A DNA stretch of 64,000 nt, from contig JACJZV010000004.1 of NCBI GenBank assembly GCA_020635395.1, forward strand, positions 62,001 through 126,000. Reading direction: 5' to 3'. Origin of the DNA: Flavobacteriales bacterium (GTDB taxonomy: Bacteria > Bacteroidota > Bacteroidia > NS11-12g > UBA9320). The notes beneath the pieces are model-generated. The model searched no databases. It was not told the origin of the DNA and was given only the letters and a program-made list of their open reading frames with translations. This document shows positions 1 to 9,997 of this stretch, in pieces (position 1 is the stretch's first letter; every line of letters begins with the position of its first letter). The position numbers and the translations under genes were made by a program.

Positions 1-631
1 ACGTGCCATTTTCGATATATTTATTGTATTTATCCGTCGGAATCATATCGAGCAACGAGTCATACAACGGTTTTAAATATGGATCGATTTTTTCTTTTAA
101 ATCGCCGGGCAAAAAGCCTAAACTTTCTCCAGCCTCTACGGCAGGTCTTGCCAAAATTATTTTCTTTATCTCCTTTCTCTTCAAGGCTCTAACGGCCAAT
201 GCCACACCTGTGTAGGTTTTGCCGGTTCCGGCAGGACCAATGGCAAAAACAATATCATTATTTTCTACGGCCTGCACCAGTGCCTTTTGATTTTCGGTTC
301 TGGGTTTTATTATTTTCCCTTTATTGCCATATACCAGCACGTCCGAGTTAAAATAATTTTGACTGTCGGTTGGCTCAAAATTATTTTGCAAAATTCCTTC
401 CACTTCGCCCTCCGTTATATTTGGATTATTCAACAATTGGGCAATTAATAGACCTAATTTTTTTTCAAATTCTTCAATTTCTTCCTTCGCACCATTAGCT
501 TTTATCTCATCTCCACGCGAGGTGATTTTAAGTTTTGGAAAATGCTTTTTCAAAAGCACCATGTTTTGATTAGAAGTCCCGAAAAAAACACTCGGATTAA
601 TCTTTTCGATTCGTATAATTTTTTCTGTCAA
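1..631 (-). CDS. phoH: PhoH family P-loop ATPase, C-terminus beyond the window
   Basis: PhoH-family proteins are cytoplasmic ATPases, often phosphate-starvation linked and thought to act on RNA; the exact substrate is unclear. I translated the minus strand by eye: about 210 residues are present, with a Walker A motif GPAGTGKT at about residues 132-139, followed by the family motif ILARPAVEAGESLGFLPGD. The reading frame is open to the window edge, so the Walker B half is missing. There is no in-frame ATG before an upstream stop codon; the most sensible start is a TTG at 629-631, giving MTEKIIRIEK, which matches where the family normally begins. It is divergent from the next gene. Family assignment is firm, the start less so. 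Confidence 0.9.
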   Translation of the reverse strand, partial: MTEKIIRIEKINPSVFFGTSNQNMVLLKKHFPKLKITSRGDEIKANGAKEEIEEFEKKLGLLIAQLLNNPNITEGEVEGILQNNFEPTDSQNYFNSDVLVYGNKGKIIKPRTENQKALVQAVENNDIVFAIGPAGTGKTYTGVALAVRALKRKEIKKIILARPAVEAGESLGFLPGDLKEKIDPYLKPLYDSLLDMIPTDKYNKYIENGT

Positions 632-697
632 ATGAATTTCGTTTTTAAACCTAAATACTAATTTCGTTCCAAATTTAATTTACTTTTTCCCAAATAT

Positions 698-1474
698 TTG
701 AGTCTAATAAGTTTAATAACAGATTTTGGCGAAGGGTCGATATATGCGGCCCAATCAAAGCTTTGGTTATACGCCAATCTGCCCGATGTTAAATTGGTAG
801 AAATAAGCCATACCATTGACCCATCTGATGTACACAACGGTGCTTATGCGTTTGAATTATTGCTTAGCCACCACACCGAATCAACGATTCACATTATAGC
901 AATTGATTTTGATGAAAGAGTTCATCATCAAGAAATACTTATTGCAAAACATCAAAACCAATACATTATAACATACAACAGTGGTTTTTTACCCCTTTTG
1001 GGTATAGACTGTCTCAACTCAGAAATTTGGATGGCCAAAACATACTCTGGCAATCATTTTTTAAGTATTGTTGAATGTTTTGGACATTTGGCAAAAGATA
1101 TTTTGAATAAAAATTTGAACAATTATTCAAAACTCGACCATCAAAAATTAAGACTTCTAAATGCTCAAAAACCCACCTTTGCCGACAATCTTCTTCGAGG
1201 AAAAATAATATTCGTTGATAGTAGAGAATATGCATATACGAACATCCACCAAACTGATTTTGACGAATTTAAGGGTTCAAAAGATTTCAATATTTTGTTG
1301 GGAAGACATGTAAAAATAAATCACATAAACCAATCTACCGAACTAATGGCCGGTGGCAAAACCTATTGTTTTTTTAATTCGGCAGGATATTTGACCATTG
1401 GGGTGTATAGAGACAGCACAAAAAAAATGTATAATTTGCAAAAAGACAGTATAATTTTAATTGAAAAAGAATGA
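698..1474 (+). CDS. SAM hydroxide adenosyltransferase (SAM hydrolase, DUF62) family
   Basis: This family (chlorinase/fluorinase-related) hydrolyses S-adenosylmethionine to adenosine and methionine using a water-derived hydroxide. The 258-residue product starts SLISLITDFG, the N-terminal strand with the conserved Asp, and has VEISHTIDPSDV near residues 34-45, matching the family's DISH-x-I-x-x-x-D-V segment, then a hydrophobic IHIIAIDFD strand where the family has VHVVVVDPGVG. That last match is loose, so this is a divergent member. The start is a TTG codon; no ATG lies nearer. Its end overlaps the next gene by 4 bp (ATGA), so the two are probably co-transcribed. Confidence 0.75.
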   Translation: MSLISLITDFGEGSIYAAQSKLWLYANLPDVKLVEISHTIDPSDVHNGAYAFELLLSHHTESTIHIIAIDFDERVHHQEILIAKHQNQYIITYNSGFLPLLGIDCLNSEIWMAKTYSGNHFLSIVECFGHLAKDILNKNLNNYSKLDHQKLRLLNAQKPTFADNLLRGKIIFVDSREYAYTNIHQTDFDEFKGSKDFNILLGRHVKINHINQSTELMAGGKTYCFFNSAGYLTIGVYRDSTKKMYNLQKDSIILIEKE

Positions 1475-1776
1475 TTGTCAGACTTGTAAAAATGACTTTT
1501 CGGGCAAACGAAACATCCAATTTTGAGCAGCTTTTTACCAAAGTGCAACCCTTAATTTCAGGCTTTGAGGGCTGTCTTGGAGTGGAATTATTGAAAGGTA
1601 CAACCTCCGAAAATAAGGCCTGCGTTTACTTTACAAGAAGTTTGTGGATGGAGGAAAAAAATTTGGAAGCCTATCGAGCCTCTGGCCTATTTGCCGAAAC
1701 ATGGAACGCCACGAAAGCCATGTTTGCAGAAAAAGCAGAAGCTTGGTCAACAAAAATAGTTTCCAATGAAATTTAG
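1471..1776 (+). CDS. Antibiotic biosynthesis monooxygenase (ABM) domain protein
   Basis: A 101-residue single-domain protein of the dimeric alpha-beta ABM fold: the N-terminal strand MIVRLVKMTFRANE, a helix with FEQLFTKVQPLISGFEGCLGVELL, a strand with CVYFTRSLWMEEKNLEAYRAS and a final helix with FAETWNATKAMFAEKAEAWS. Members range from quinone-directed monooxygenases to haem-degrading enzymes and many have no assigned substrate; nothing here picks one. It starts within the stop of the preceding SAM hydroxide adenosyltransferase gene (4-bp overlap), suggesting a two-gene unit. Family call is good; function is open. Confidence 0.75.
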   Translation: MIVRLVKMTFRANETSNFEQLFTKVQPLISGFEGCLGVELLKGTTSENKACVYFTRSLWMEEKNLEAYRASGLFAETWNATKAMFAEKAEAWSTKIVSNEI

Positions 1777-1818
1777 ATATTAAATATTAACAGTGTATAA
1801 TTGTTCGTTCAAGAAAAC

Positions 1819-4128
1819 ATGGTAGCAAAAGTGAAGGCAAACATCAAATTCGTATTAGGCGTAGTAGCGTTATTTCTTTTTTCGGCATATCAATCAAACG
1901 CACAAGATTGTGCCGACAATATTGCATCGGCCATAGATGGCAACTTGATAAAACGGGCACTAAAACTGGCTGATGATGCCATGGAAGATGAGGCTTGTAA
2001 GAAAGATCCCGAAGTTTATTTTTTGCGTGCCGAAGTGCTTTACCTCGTGTCGAAAGATGAATTTTTAAAAACAAAATATCCGGATGCCATAAAGGATGCC
2101 ATCAAATCCATTGACAAAGGAATGGCAAAAAACAACAATCAGATACCTTCATCAAAAGACGAATTGATAAACAAACTGGTTGAGGAAAATAATCTTTTAG
2201 GTGAGTATCAATATAAAATAAACAAATACACCCAGGCCGTAAAAATTTATGAAAAAAGCTACGAGCTAAATGGTGACGAAAAGGCATTGTATTGGATTGG
2301 GAAAAGCTACTTGCAAGCCACTGACACAGTATTGGGCGAGCAGACCTACAAACAACTGCTGTATTCATTGGACGAACAAATTTTCTCGGAAAAAAAGGTG
2401 GACAAACTCTTTGCTGATGCCTACATCTATTATGCCGACAAGCATTGGAGATTGAAACAATATGACTCTGCCAATTTTTATTTAGAAAATGCAAAAAAAG
2501 CATTTAAGGATAATGCCAGAGTGGACTATTTCTTGAAAGAGGTTGCCAAACAACAAATAAACGAATTACCTCCTTCGAGTCTCATGATGCTAAAAATCAA
2601 CAACATGATGAAATATTTTCCGACAGACTCCTTTTTTATAAAAAAACAAAATGCCCTTTATTTATACCTACTTCGAAATCATTTTGACCACAATAATTTG
2701 TCGGAAATAGACACGATGCTCAAATACATTTCTGCCGAAAAAGTGGCCAAAATGGCCTCAAAAGATGTCGAGTTAATAAAAAAATCAGATCAATTTATTG
2801 AATCAAAGCCTGAAAATGTATTGTGGGATTTTGTAAAATACTATTCAAAATTCGACTACCCGAACATCTCTAACTACATTGCTCAACTCTATATCGAGAT
2901 GACTGCCACAGGAAAAACGCCTGCTGATTTAAAACAACGTTACAATATTATAATTGATTTTGCAGCCAAAAATCACTCATTGGCATTGGCTAATCAGCTG
3001 CTCGAGTTTGCTTCGGCCAAATATGGCGATGCTGATTTTGTTGCCACCCGAACTTCTCTTATTTCAAAATATAAAGCCAATGATTTGTCAACCGCTGACC
3101 AAGGTGCTTTGTATGCTATGTTGGTAAAGGCAAACCCAAATTTATCCAAAATGTCGGATGAATTAAAAGAGGTTGCTGAAAAATACATAAACAGCTTGGT
3201 AAAAGACAAAGAATACGTCAAGGCTAAACCCATTATTAATCAACTCATTAAGGCCCAACCAGATGTTACACTTTGGCAGGATAAGCTGAGCTATTTGGCA
3301 AAAGAAGATTTCTATTACAACTACTACATGACCCGTGTAATGGATGAAACCACCGCCGGAATTTTAGTTAAAGGTTATGAATGGAATGGTTCTGTAGCGG
3401 GTTGCAACCCCGGAACCATTGACCCAAAAATTCAACAAAAAGTAGAGGATAGAATAAACTATTTTAGACGGCAGACCGGCTTAAAATCTGTTTATCTTGA
3501 TGCCCAACTGAATGACTGGTGTCAAAAAGCGGCTCTAATGATGGAGGTGAATAAAACATTGGATCATTCTCCAACAACAAAGTGGAGCTGCTTCAGCGAT
3601 GACGGTGCGGAAGCCGCAAAATATAGCATGCTTACAAAAGGAGTTACTACAGCTATTGCCGTTACCTCCTTTATGGCAGACAACCAGAATCCAAGTGTGG
3701 CTACAAGAAGGTGGCTACTCTACCCCAATGCTTTGGCCATTGGGCATGGTTCAACCGAAAATGTGTGTGTAATATGGGCAATGGACGACAGCGGCAGTGT
3801 AGATACCAATGTCTATAAAGAAAAATTTGTTGCCTGGCCGCCGGAAGGAAATTTGCCTAAAATGTTGGTTTTTGATTATTGGTCGTTCTCCACAAAACAA
3901 GATTTGAAAGGAGCCACCGTGACCATGAAAAAAGGAAATGAAAATATTCCATTAAAAACTCAGGAATTGGTGGATGGCTACGGCCTGCCTACATTGGTGT
4001 GGAAGCCCGAATTCAATGCTAAAGACATAACAGAGGATACTGTTGTGGCAGTTTCTGTTCAATTAAGAAACGGAAGAAAATATGATTACAAAGTAAAAGT
4101 AATGAATTTTGACGCGGTTGGATACTAA
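1819..4128 (+). CDS. Secreted TPR-like protein with C-terminal CAP (SCP/PR1) domain
   Basis: Begins with a signal peptide (hydrophobic FVLGVVALFLFSAYQSNAQ), so it is exported. I chose the ATG at 1819; a TTG 18 bp upstream in frame is possible. The long middle is helical and repeat-like (for example ALYWIGKSYLQATDTVLGEQ and DAYIYYADKHWRLKQYDSA), consistent with degenerate TPRs. From about residue 542 a CAP domain can be read: VEDRINYFRRQTGLKSV, a His in LDHSP near residue 583, and RRWLLYPNALAIGHGS near 640. Bacterial CAP domains bind cell-envelope or extracellular ligands; enzymatic activity is rarely shown. A short beta domain follows. No T9SS sorting tail is visible, so final location is uncertain (periplasm or surface). 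Confidence 0.75.
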   Translation: MVAKVKANIKFVLGVVALFLFSAYQSNAQDCADNIASAIDGNLIKRALKLADDAMEDEACKKDPEVYFLRAEVLYLVSKDEFLKTKYPDAIKDAIKSIDKGMAKNNNQIPSSKDELINKLVEENNLLGEYQYKINKYTQAVKIYEKSYELNGDEKALYWIGKSYLQATDTVLGEQTYKQLLYSLDEQIFSEKKVDKLFADAYIYYADKHWRLKQYDSANFYLENAKKAFKDNARVDYFLKEVAKQQINELPPSSLMMLKINNMMKYFPTDSFFIKKQNALYLYLLRNHFDHNNLSEIDTMLKYISAEKVAKMASKDVELIKKSDQFIESKPENVLWDFVKYYSKFDYPNISNYIAQLYIEMTATGKTPADLKQRYNIIIDFAAKNHSLALANQLLEFASAKYGDADFVATRTSLISKYKANDLSTADQGALYAMLVKANPNLSKMSDELKEVAEKYINSLVKDKEYVKAKPIINQLIKAQPDVTLWQDKLSYLAKEDFYYNYYMTRVMDETTAGILVKGYEWNGSVAGCNPGTIDPKIQQKVEDRINYFRRQTGLKSVYLDAQLNDWCQKAALMMEVNKTLDHSPTTKWSCFSDDGAEAAKYSMLTKGVTTAIAVTSFMADNQNPSVATRRWLLYPNALAIGHGSTENVCVIWAMDDSGSVDTNVYKEKFVAWPPEGNLPKMLVFDYWSFSTKQDLKGATVTMKKGNENIPLKTQELVDGYGLPTLVWKPEFNAKDITEDTVVAVSVQLRNGRKYDYKVKVMNFDAVGY

Positions 4129-4172
4129 GTGCTTGCAACTTTTGGGTTCAATTAATCGTCATATTTAAACTA

Positions 4173-4188
4173 CCGCACAAAATTGCGG
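4173..4188 (+). promoter_or_regulatory. Short inverted repeat just upstream of the T9SS type B gene
   Basis: Arms CCGCA and TGCGG with a 6-base spacer end 4 bp before the ATG at 4193. It would form a 5-bp hairpin in the 5' leader of the mRNA and could affect initiation. There is no T-run, so it is not a normal terminator for the upstream gene. It is short enough to be chance. Confidence 0.25.
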
Positions 4189-4192
4189 CATC

Positions 4193-7100
4193 ATGTTTGT
4201 ATTTTTGAGACAAACATCGGTTGACAGAACAATAATTTTGCGTCTCTATTTGTCCTTTATCCTGCTTATTGGGTTATATGTTTCGGCATATAGTCAGCAG
4301 TATTTTACCCAAAACAAGGGTCAATGGAATTCAGAAGTTTTATTTAAAAAACAAGCCAACGGAGCCGTTTTATATTTAAAACCTCAAAGTATTTCCGTAT
4401 TGCTTTACAACGACCAACAATGGTCCGAATTGGTCAGTCATCCTAAACACAACGAAAGAAAGTTGTTTAAAAACAACACTAATTCAAATACAGTTGATTA
4501 CCATCACTACATAATGTACTTCGAAAATTCGAACAATGTTGTACCTCAAGGTGAACAACCCAGCAGTTACGTTATCAATTATTTTTTAGGAAATGACAGC
4601 ACCAAATGGGCTTCCGGCGTTCGAGACTTTGGATTTGTTCGATACGAAAATTTGTATGACAACATTGATTTACTTGTCTATGGCCACGGAACCTCGCTGA
4701 AATATGATTTTGTGCTGAAAGCAGGAGCTGATATTTCACAAATAAAAATTCGGTATGATTACGTCGATAATCTGGATTTGCAAGGCGATTCGCTCATCAT
4801 AAAAACTTCGCTGGGAAGCTTTTCAGAAAAAATACCTATCAGTTTTATTGAAGAAAATGATTATAGAACAGAAGTTTCTGTTCGATTTACTCTATCCGAA
4901 AATACGGTTCAATTCGTATCAGAAACTACCCCTACCCTGAATCAAACAATGATTATAGACCCCCAAGTGGTTTTTGCAACCTATGCAGGAAACAGCGTTG
5001 ACAATTTTGGCTTTACGGCAACTTATGACGAACAAGGCAATTTATACTCCGGAGGCATAGCCACTGCACCCGATTTTAGTTTCAACAAAAATGGCTATTA
5101 CCCCACAACCGTTGGAGCTTTTAGCACGACCTACAGTGGTGGAGATGAACAAGGAATCTATAGTTTTAAGTGTGACATAACCCTCAATAAGTATAGTAAC
5201 GACGGCAAAAAATTAATCTCTGCCACCTATTTGGGTGGAGAAAGCAACGAATATCCGCACAGCATTGTGGTGGACAAAAACAATGAGTTGGTGGTTTTTG
5301 GTACCACATTTAGTGACGCATTTCCAGTTTCGGCAAATGCTTTTCAAAAAAACAACAAAGGTTTAAGCGATTTAATAATAACCAGATTTACCGCCGACTT
5401 TTCTAACCTTGTAGGAAGCACCTATTTGGGTGGCGATAGCAAAGACGGGTTGAATGAAGAACCGGTACTCAATTATTTCTATGCCGACAATTTCAGAGGA
5501 GAAGTTCAAATTGACAAAACCGGCAATATTTGCGTAAGTAGCTCTACATATTCTGATAATTTTCCGACCGTTTCGGCATTTCAATCAAAAATTGCGGGAC
5601 GACAAGATGGGGTGTTTGTTCAACTAAAATCAGACTTGAGTCAATTGTTTTGGAGCACCTATTTAGGGGGTAACAGCGGAGATGCGTTATACTCGGTAGA
5701 TTTTGATACAGCCGGAATTATTTATTTGAGTGGTGGTACAAAAAGCAGCGATCTTACAAATTCTACAGCAGGTATCGGTACCAAATTTAATGGTGGTGTG
5801 TGCGATGGTTTTATTGCAATGCTCAACCCATCTACTAAAGCCTTGATAAAAACAGCCTATTGGGGAACTAATAGCTACGACCAAATATTTCATCTCGAAA
5901 TTGATTATGAAAATAAAATATATGTGGTAGGCCAGAGTCAAGGCAATATGCCAATTGTGGGCAATGTGTACAACAACCCAAGCAGTGGCCAATTTATTTC
6001 AAAATTTGACGACCAACTGAACAACTTGGAACTTTCAACAGTTTTTGGATCTGGCAATGGAGCCATTGATATAACCATTAATGCCTTTTTGGTTGATGAA
6101 TGTCGAAAAATATTTATTAGCGGTTGGGGTGGCGAGACAAGTCAAAAATCCTTTAGTTCTACGAGTAAATTGACCATAACACCAGACGCTTATCAGAAAA
6201 CAACCGATGGCAGTGATTTCTATTTGGTTGTATTTAGCAAACAGGCCAAACACTTGCTTTATGCCACTTGGTTTGGTGGATATAAAACCCATGACCATGT
6301 AGATGGCGGCACCAGCAGATTTGACAAAAAAGGAGTTATCTACCAATCGGTTTGTGCAAGCTGCCCAATGGATAATTTTACACATGCCATCAGCGATTTT
6401 CCAACAACAAAAGGAGCTTATGCCGAAAAAAATGTTAGCCCACGATGCAGCAATGCGGCATTTAAAATTGCTTTCGGAAACCTGAATAGGCCGCCTTATT
6501 TGTCAAACCAATTATTTCATGTAAAAGCACTTGACACTCTAAATTTCTTGTATTCCATAACTGATGTGGATGAAGACTCCATTTTTGTAACCCTAAGCCC
6601 AGATGCAAAGACGGCATCTCAACTAATAAATTTCAAAGCACAATCAAAAGCATTAGAAAAATGGCAACAAAACATTGCTTTTACTGCAGCATGTGGCAGT
6701 ATTGGAGACACCCTATCCATCAAGGTTTATGCCATTGACCAAGGCTGCCCGGGAGTATTAGATAGCTCTGCAACAATTAAAATAGTGGTTGACCCACCAC
6801 CAATTCTCGACCCGCCACAAACAATATGTTTAAATTTTGTGGGAGATGACGCAATAATTATTGAGTGGGACAGTATTTCGTTTTCTAAATATTATCAAAG
6901 CACAACCCTCTATCGAATAGACCCCAGCGGAAAAACAACGAAACTAACAACCGCGAATAATATAGCAGGGGGAAAATATCAAGACAACAACTTAATTAAA
7001 CCAAAACAAAATGAATACCGCTATTTTTTGGTGGTAACCAACAAGTGCAACGTTGATGGTCCCTCGTCATACGAGGTTTCTACTACCAAAGAGTTTTTAT

Positions 7101-7930
7101 TTCCAATAGAAACCACTTATATAAAAACTGCCACCGTAACAGATGACGACCACATCCAAGTTGTTTGGTTGCAAACTACTGAGGCTGATTTTGGATACTA
7201 TGAAATATTAAGAAAAAGAAATGGAGACAACCAAGCCTTCGAATATTTTGCATCTACTTTTAATAGAGAAGACACCTTTTTTATTGATAATCAAGCCAAT
7301 GTAAATGAACAATCATACTGTTACGTTATTGTGGTGCATGACAAATGTGGTCATTTTAGCAAACAAAGCAATGAGGGTTGTACCATTGTTTTGGAGGGAG
7401 TAAGTGTCCCATTCAAACATACTATTTGGTGGAACGATTATACTGATTGGCCAAACGATGTGAATGATTATTCCATCAGCAGATGCGTTGATACCGGACA
7501 ACTTGCACTTTATGACCTTGTTGATGGCACAACCACAACCTTGGTTGATACTACTTGGGATTATTGCTGGGGTGGCTATTGGTATAGAGTAACGGCATAC
7601 GAAAATGGAGGCTTAGGTGCCGAAAGCCAATCGAATCGTATCTATTTGGTGCAACCTCCGCTGCTGCATGTCCCGAATGCATTTACGCCAAACGGCGACA
7701 ATCTAAACGAGACTTGGGGCATTGTTCCAGTATTTGTAAAAGAATATGAAATAGAAGTATTTAATAGGTGGGGAGAAAGAGTTTACTCCAGCGAAAACGT
7801 AAAAGAGGATTGGGCCGGATTTTACAAAGATTTGCAGCCCGGACAAACCGTATATATTTACAAAATAAGATATACCGGCTGGGACAGAAGCGTTCATCAT
7901 CGCACCGGAACTGTAACCGTAATTAAATAA
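4193..7930 (+). CDS. Large secreted protein with SBBP-type repeats and T9SS type B (CHU_C) sorting domain
   Basis: A 1245-residue surface or secreted protein. The order is: signal peptide (LRLYLSFILLIGLYVSAYSQ); an N-terminal domain opening QYFTQNKGQWNSEVLF, typical of DUF7948-like modules; then beta-propeller-like repeats marked by TYLGG/TWFGG (for example ISATYLGGESNEYPHS, VGSTYLGGDSKDG, WSTYLGGNSGDALYS, YATWFGGYKTHDH), i.e. SBBP repeats; then Ig/Fn3-like domains; and finally a gliding-motility-associated C-terminal domain (VPNAFTPNGDNLNETW, then FNRWGERVYSS, about residues 1160-1245). That tail directs type IX secretion and surface attachment in the SprF/PorP-dependent 'type B' way. Substrate or adhesion target is unknown. 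It lies alone on the plus strand with 60-110 bp gaps on each side. Confidence 0.88.
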   Translation: MFVFLRQTSVDRTIILRLYLSFILLIGLYVSAYSQQYFTQNKGQWNSEVLFKKQANGAVLYLKPQSISVLLYNDQQWSELVSHPKHNERKLFKNNTNSNTVDYHHYIMYFENSNNVVPQGEQPSSYVINYFLGNDSTKWASGVRDFGFVRYENLYDNIDLLVYGHGTSLKYDFVLKAGADISQIKIRYDYVDNLDLQGDSLIIKTSLGSFSEKIPISFIEENDYRTEVSVRFTLSENTVQFVSETTPTLNQTMIIDPQVVFATYAGNSVDNFGFTATYDEQGNLYSGGIATAPDFSFNKNGYYPTTVGAFSTTYSGGDEQGIYSFKCDITLNKYSNDGKKLISATYLGGESNEYPHSIVVDKNNELVVFGTTFSDAFPVSANAFQKNNKGLSDLIITRFTADFSNLVGSTYLGGDSKDGLNEEPVLNYFYADNFRGEVQIDKTGNICVSSSTYSDNFPTVSAFQSKIAGRQDGVFVQLKSDLSQLFWSTYLGGNSGDALYSVDFDTAGIIYLSGGTKSSDLTNSTAGIGTKFNGGVCDGFIAMLNPSTKALIKTAYWGTNSYDQIFHLEIDYENKIYVVGQSQGNMPIVGNVYNNPSSGQFISKFDDQLNNLELSTVFGSGNGAIDITINAFLVDECRKIFISGWGGETSQKSFSSTSKLTITPDAYQKTTDGSDFYLVVFSKQAKHLLYATWFGGYKTHDHVDGGTSRFDKKGVIYQSVCASCPMDNFTHAISDFPTTKGAYAEKNVSPRCSNAAFKIAFGNLNRPPYLSNQLFHVKALDTLNFLYSITDVDEDSIFVTLSPDAKTASQLINFKAQSKALEKWQQNIAFTAACGSIGDTLSIKVYAIDQGCPGVLDSSATIKIVVDPPPILDPPQTICLNFVGDDAIIIEWDSISFSKYYQSTTLYRIDPSGKTTKLTTANNIAGGKYQDNNLIKPKQNEYRYFLVVTNKCNVDGPSSYEVSTTKEFLFPIETTYIKTATVTDDDHIQVVWLQTTEADFGYYEILRKRNGDNQAFEYFASTFNREDTFFIDNQANVNEQSYCYVIVVHDKCGHFSKQSNEGCTIVLEGVSVPFKHTIWWNDYTDWPNDVNDYSISRCVDTGQLALYDLVDGTTTTLVDTTWDYCWGGYWYRVTAYENGGLGAESQSNRIYLVQPPLLHVPNAFTPNGDNLNETWGIVPVFVKEYEIEVFNRWGERVYSSENVKEDWAGFYKDLQPGQTVYIYKIRYTGWDRSVHHRTGTVTVIK

Positions 7931-8003
7931 TGCACAACTGTTAAAATACTATTTACTGACAATTTTGTAACTTTACCTTTTCAATAATTCCAAAAATTAA
8001 ATA

Positions 8004-8011
8004 TATTTTTG
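8004..8011 (+). promoter_or_regulatory. Putative Bacteroidota -7 box (TAnnTTTG) for the epimerase/dehydratase gene
   Basis: TATTTTTG fits the Bacteroidota -7 consensus TAnnTTTG and lies 30 bp before the ATG at 8042, giving a short leader. I see no clear TTG-type -33 element at the usual spacing, and the surroundings are AT-rich, so this is only a candidate. Confidence 0.35.
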
Positions 8012-8041
8012 CACCTCACTTAAATTACTGCTTAAAAAACG

Positions 8042-9955
8042 ATGACTGTGCAATTAATAAAAAAGTTATCCAACCATCACATACCAAGATGGGTGGTTTT
8101 GAGCATAGACATGATACTTGTTTCTTGTTCATTTCTTGTCTCTTTTGGCATAATCCACAATCTTAAACTTGAAAGTTTTACCTATAAACAGCTTGCTGCT
8201 CCATTTGCTTTAACCCTTATTCTTCGGGCATCGGCAATCATGTTAACGAAATCTTACAAAGGAATAATACGATACACAAGCATTCAAGATGCAAGTCGAA
8301 TTTTCATCGCAATGATAGTCAGCTCGTTGGCCTTTATTGCTATTCGGCAGTATTTTTTGTATGTGCAAGGAGTGTTTATTCTCGAAAGATCCATTATAGT
8401 TATGGATTTTTTTATCTCGCTTGTGGCACTCATATCTATGCGGGTTTTTTACAAAGTAGCCTTTAAAAGAATTACTCAACAAAATTCAACCAACATACGT
8501 AATGTTATTATATATGGTGCAGGTCATACCGGATTAATGGCAAAAAGAACCATTGAAAGCACACAAAACAGCAACTTAAAAGTGGTTGCTTTTTTGGATG
8601 ACGATAGAAAACTTTCCGACAAATCTGCTGAGGGAATACCCATTTTCTTTTTCAACAAAAAATTTGACTATGTTTTAGAAAAATACAAACCCAAAGAAAT
8701 AATTATTGCAGTTCCCAACATACAAAGTCAGCGAAAAAAGAAAGTAATAGAGCTTGGTTTAAAACATGATTTGGTGATTAAAAACGTACCACCTATTGAG
8801 AATTGGATTAACGGAGAATTTACGTTTAAACAAATAAAAAATGTGAGTGTTGACGACCTTTTAGGTCGCGAACCTATAAACCTCGAAAATAAAAATATAA
8901 AATCTGAAATAAGTGGCAAGGTGGTATTGGTTACCGGAGCAGCCGGCTCCATTGGTAGCGAACTTGCAAAGCAATGCAAAGCCTATAACCCCAAATATTT
9001 GATTTTGCTTGATCAAGCAGAAACCCCGCTCTACGAAATCGAATATCAGCTGGCATCAAAAAACGTAGAGGTTGTCATTGGTGATGTTTCCAATGAAGGT
9101 AGAATGCAGCGTGTGTTTGAAGCTTTCAAGCCAGATGTTGTTTTTCATGCAGCTGCCTACAAGCATGTTCCGCTTATGGAAGACAATCCGTACGAAGCAT
9201 TGAATACCAACGTTTTTGGCACACGGCTAATGGCCAATTTGGCGGTTAAGTATGGAGTAGAAAAGTTTGTTCTAGTATCTACCGACAAGGCCGTAAACCC
9301 AACAAATATTATGGGTGCCAGCAAGCGAACCGCCGAAATATATGTTCAATCTCTCAATAACTTATTAGAGTTGAAAGACGACCACCATACCAAATTTATC
9401 ACCACACGTTTTGGCAATGTTTTGGGTTCTAATGGGTCGGTAATTCCCCGATTTAAAGAACAAATAGAAAAAGGTGGCCCCATTACTGTTACTCATCCCG
9501 ATATTACCCGATATTTTATGACCATACCTGAGGCTTGTCAGCTTGTGCTTGAAGCCGGGGCTATGGGCAGAGGCGGCGAAATTTATATTTTTGACATGGG
9601 AGAATCGGTTAAAATTATTGATTTGGCCAAAAAAATGATAAAACTAAGCGGCTTTGAAGAAGGTCGTGACATCGAAATAGTTTATACAGGCCTGCGTCCG
9701 GGAGAAAAATTAACCGAAGAACTTCTCAACGATCGGGAAATGACCATTGGCACCCATCATCCAAAAATAATGGTGGCCAAAGTGCAGGAACACAACTTTA
9801 ACGAAGTTGAAGAACTCATCGAATCGTTATACCTTCAAAAAGACAGAATCACTAATAAGTTGATTGTTTCGGCCATGAAACAGCTAATTCCGGAGTATAT
9901 AAGCAACAATTCTATTTACGAAGAGTTGGACAAAAAAGCCTCTTTAAAAAACTAA
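8042..9955 (+). CDS. Membrane-bound nucleoside-diphosphate-sugar epimerase/dehydratase (FlaA1/CapD/WbpM type)
   Basis: Likely a UDP-GlcNAc C4/C6 or C5-inverting dehydratase that feeds rare sugars into surface polysaccharide. The 637-residue length matches the long, membrane-anchored form. Four hydrophobic helices fill residues 15-135 (RWVVLSIDMILVSCSFLVSFG onward). A CoA-binding-like domain follows (NVIIYGAGHTG). The catalytic SDR domain has VVLVTGAAGSIGSELAKQ at about 297-314 (NAD(P) binding) and STDKAVNPTNIMGASKR at about 415-431; FlaA1-type enzymes have the Lys/Met variation here in place of the classical Tyr. No other polysaccharide genes are adjacent except the methyltransferase just downstream, so the sugar product cannot be inferred. 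Confidence 0.9.
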   Translation: MTVQLIKKLSNHHIPRWVVLSIDMILVSCSFLVSFGIIHNLKLESFTYKQLAAPFALTLILRASAIMLTKSYKGIIRYTSIQDASRIFIAMIVSSLAFIAIRQYFLYVQGVFILERSIIVMDFFISLVALISMRVFYKVAFKRITQQNSTNIRNVIIYGAGHTGLMAKRTIESTQNSNLKVVAFLDDDRKLSDKSAEGIPIFFFNKKFDYVLEKYKPKEIIIAVPNIQSQRKKKVIELGLKHDLVIKNVPPIENWINGEFTFKQIKNVSVDDLLGREPINLENKNIKSEISGKVVLVTGAAGSIGSELAKQCKAYNPKYLILLDQAETPLYEIEYQLASKNVEVVIGDVSNEGRMQRVFEAFKPDVVFHAAAYKHVPLMEDNPYEALNTNVFGTRLMANLAVKYGVEKFVLVSTDKAVNPTNIMGASKRTAEIYVQSLNNLLELKDDHHTKFITTRFGNVLGSNGSVIPRFKEQIEKGGPITVTHPDITRYFMTIPEACQLVLEAGAMGRGGEIYIFDMGESVKIIDLAKKMIKLSGFEEGRDIEIVYTGLRPGEKLTEELLNDREMTIGTHHPKIMVAKVQEHNFNEVEELIESLYLQKDRITNKLIVSAMKQLIPEYISNNSIYEELDKKASLKN

Positions 9956-9997
9956 AAACGGGCCGTTTGAATAACTAAAAAGGGCTAACATTGCACC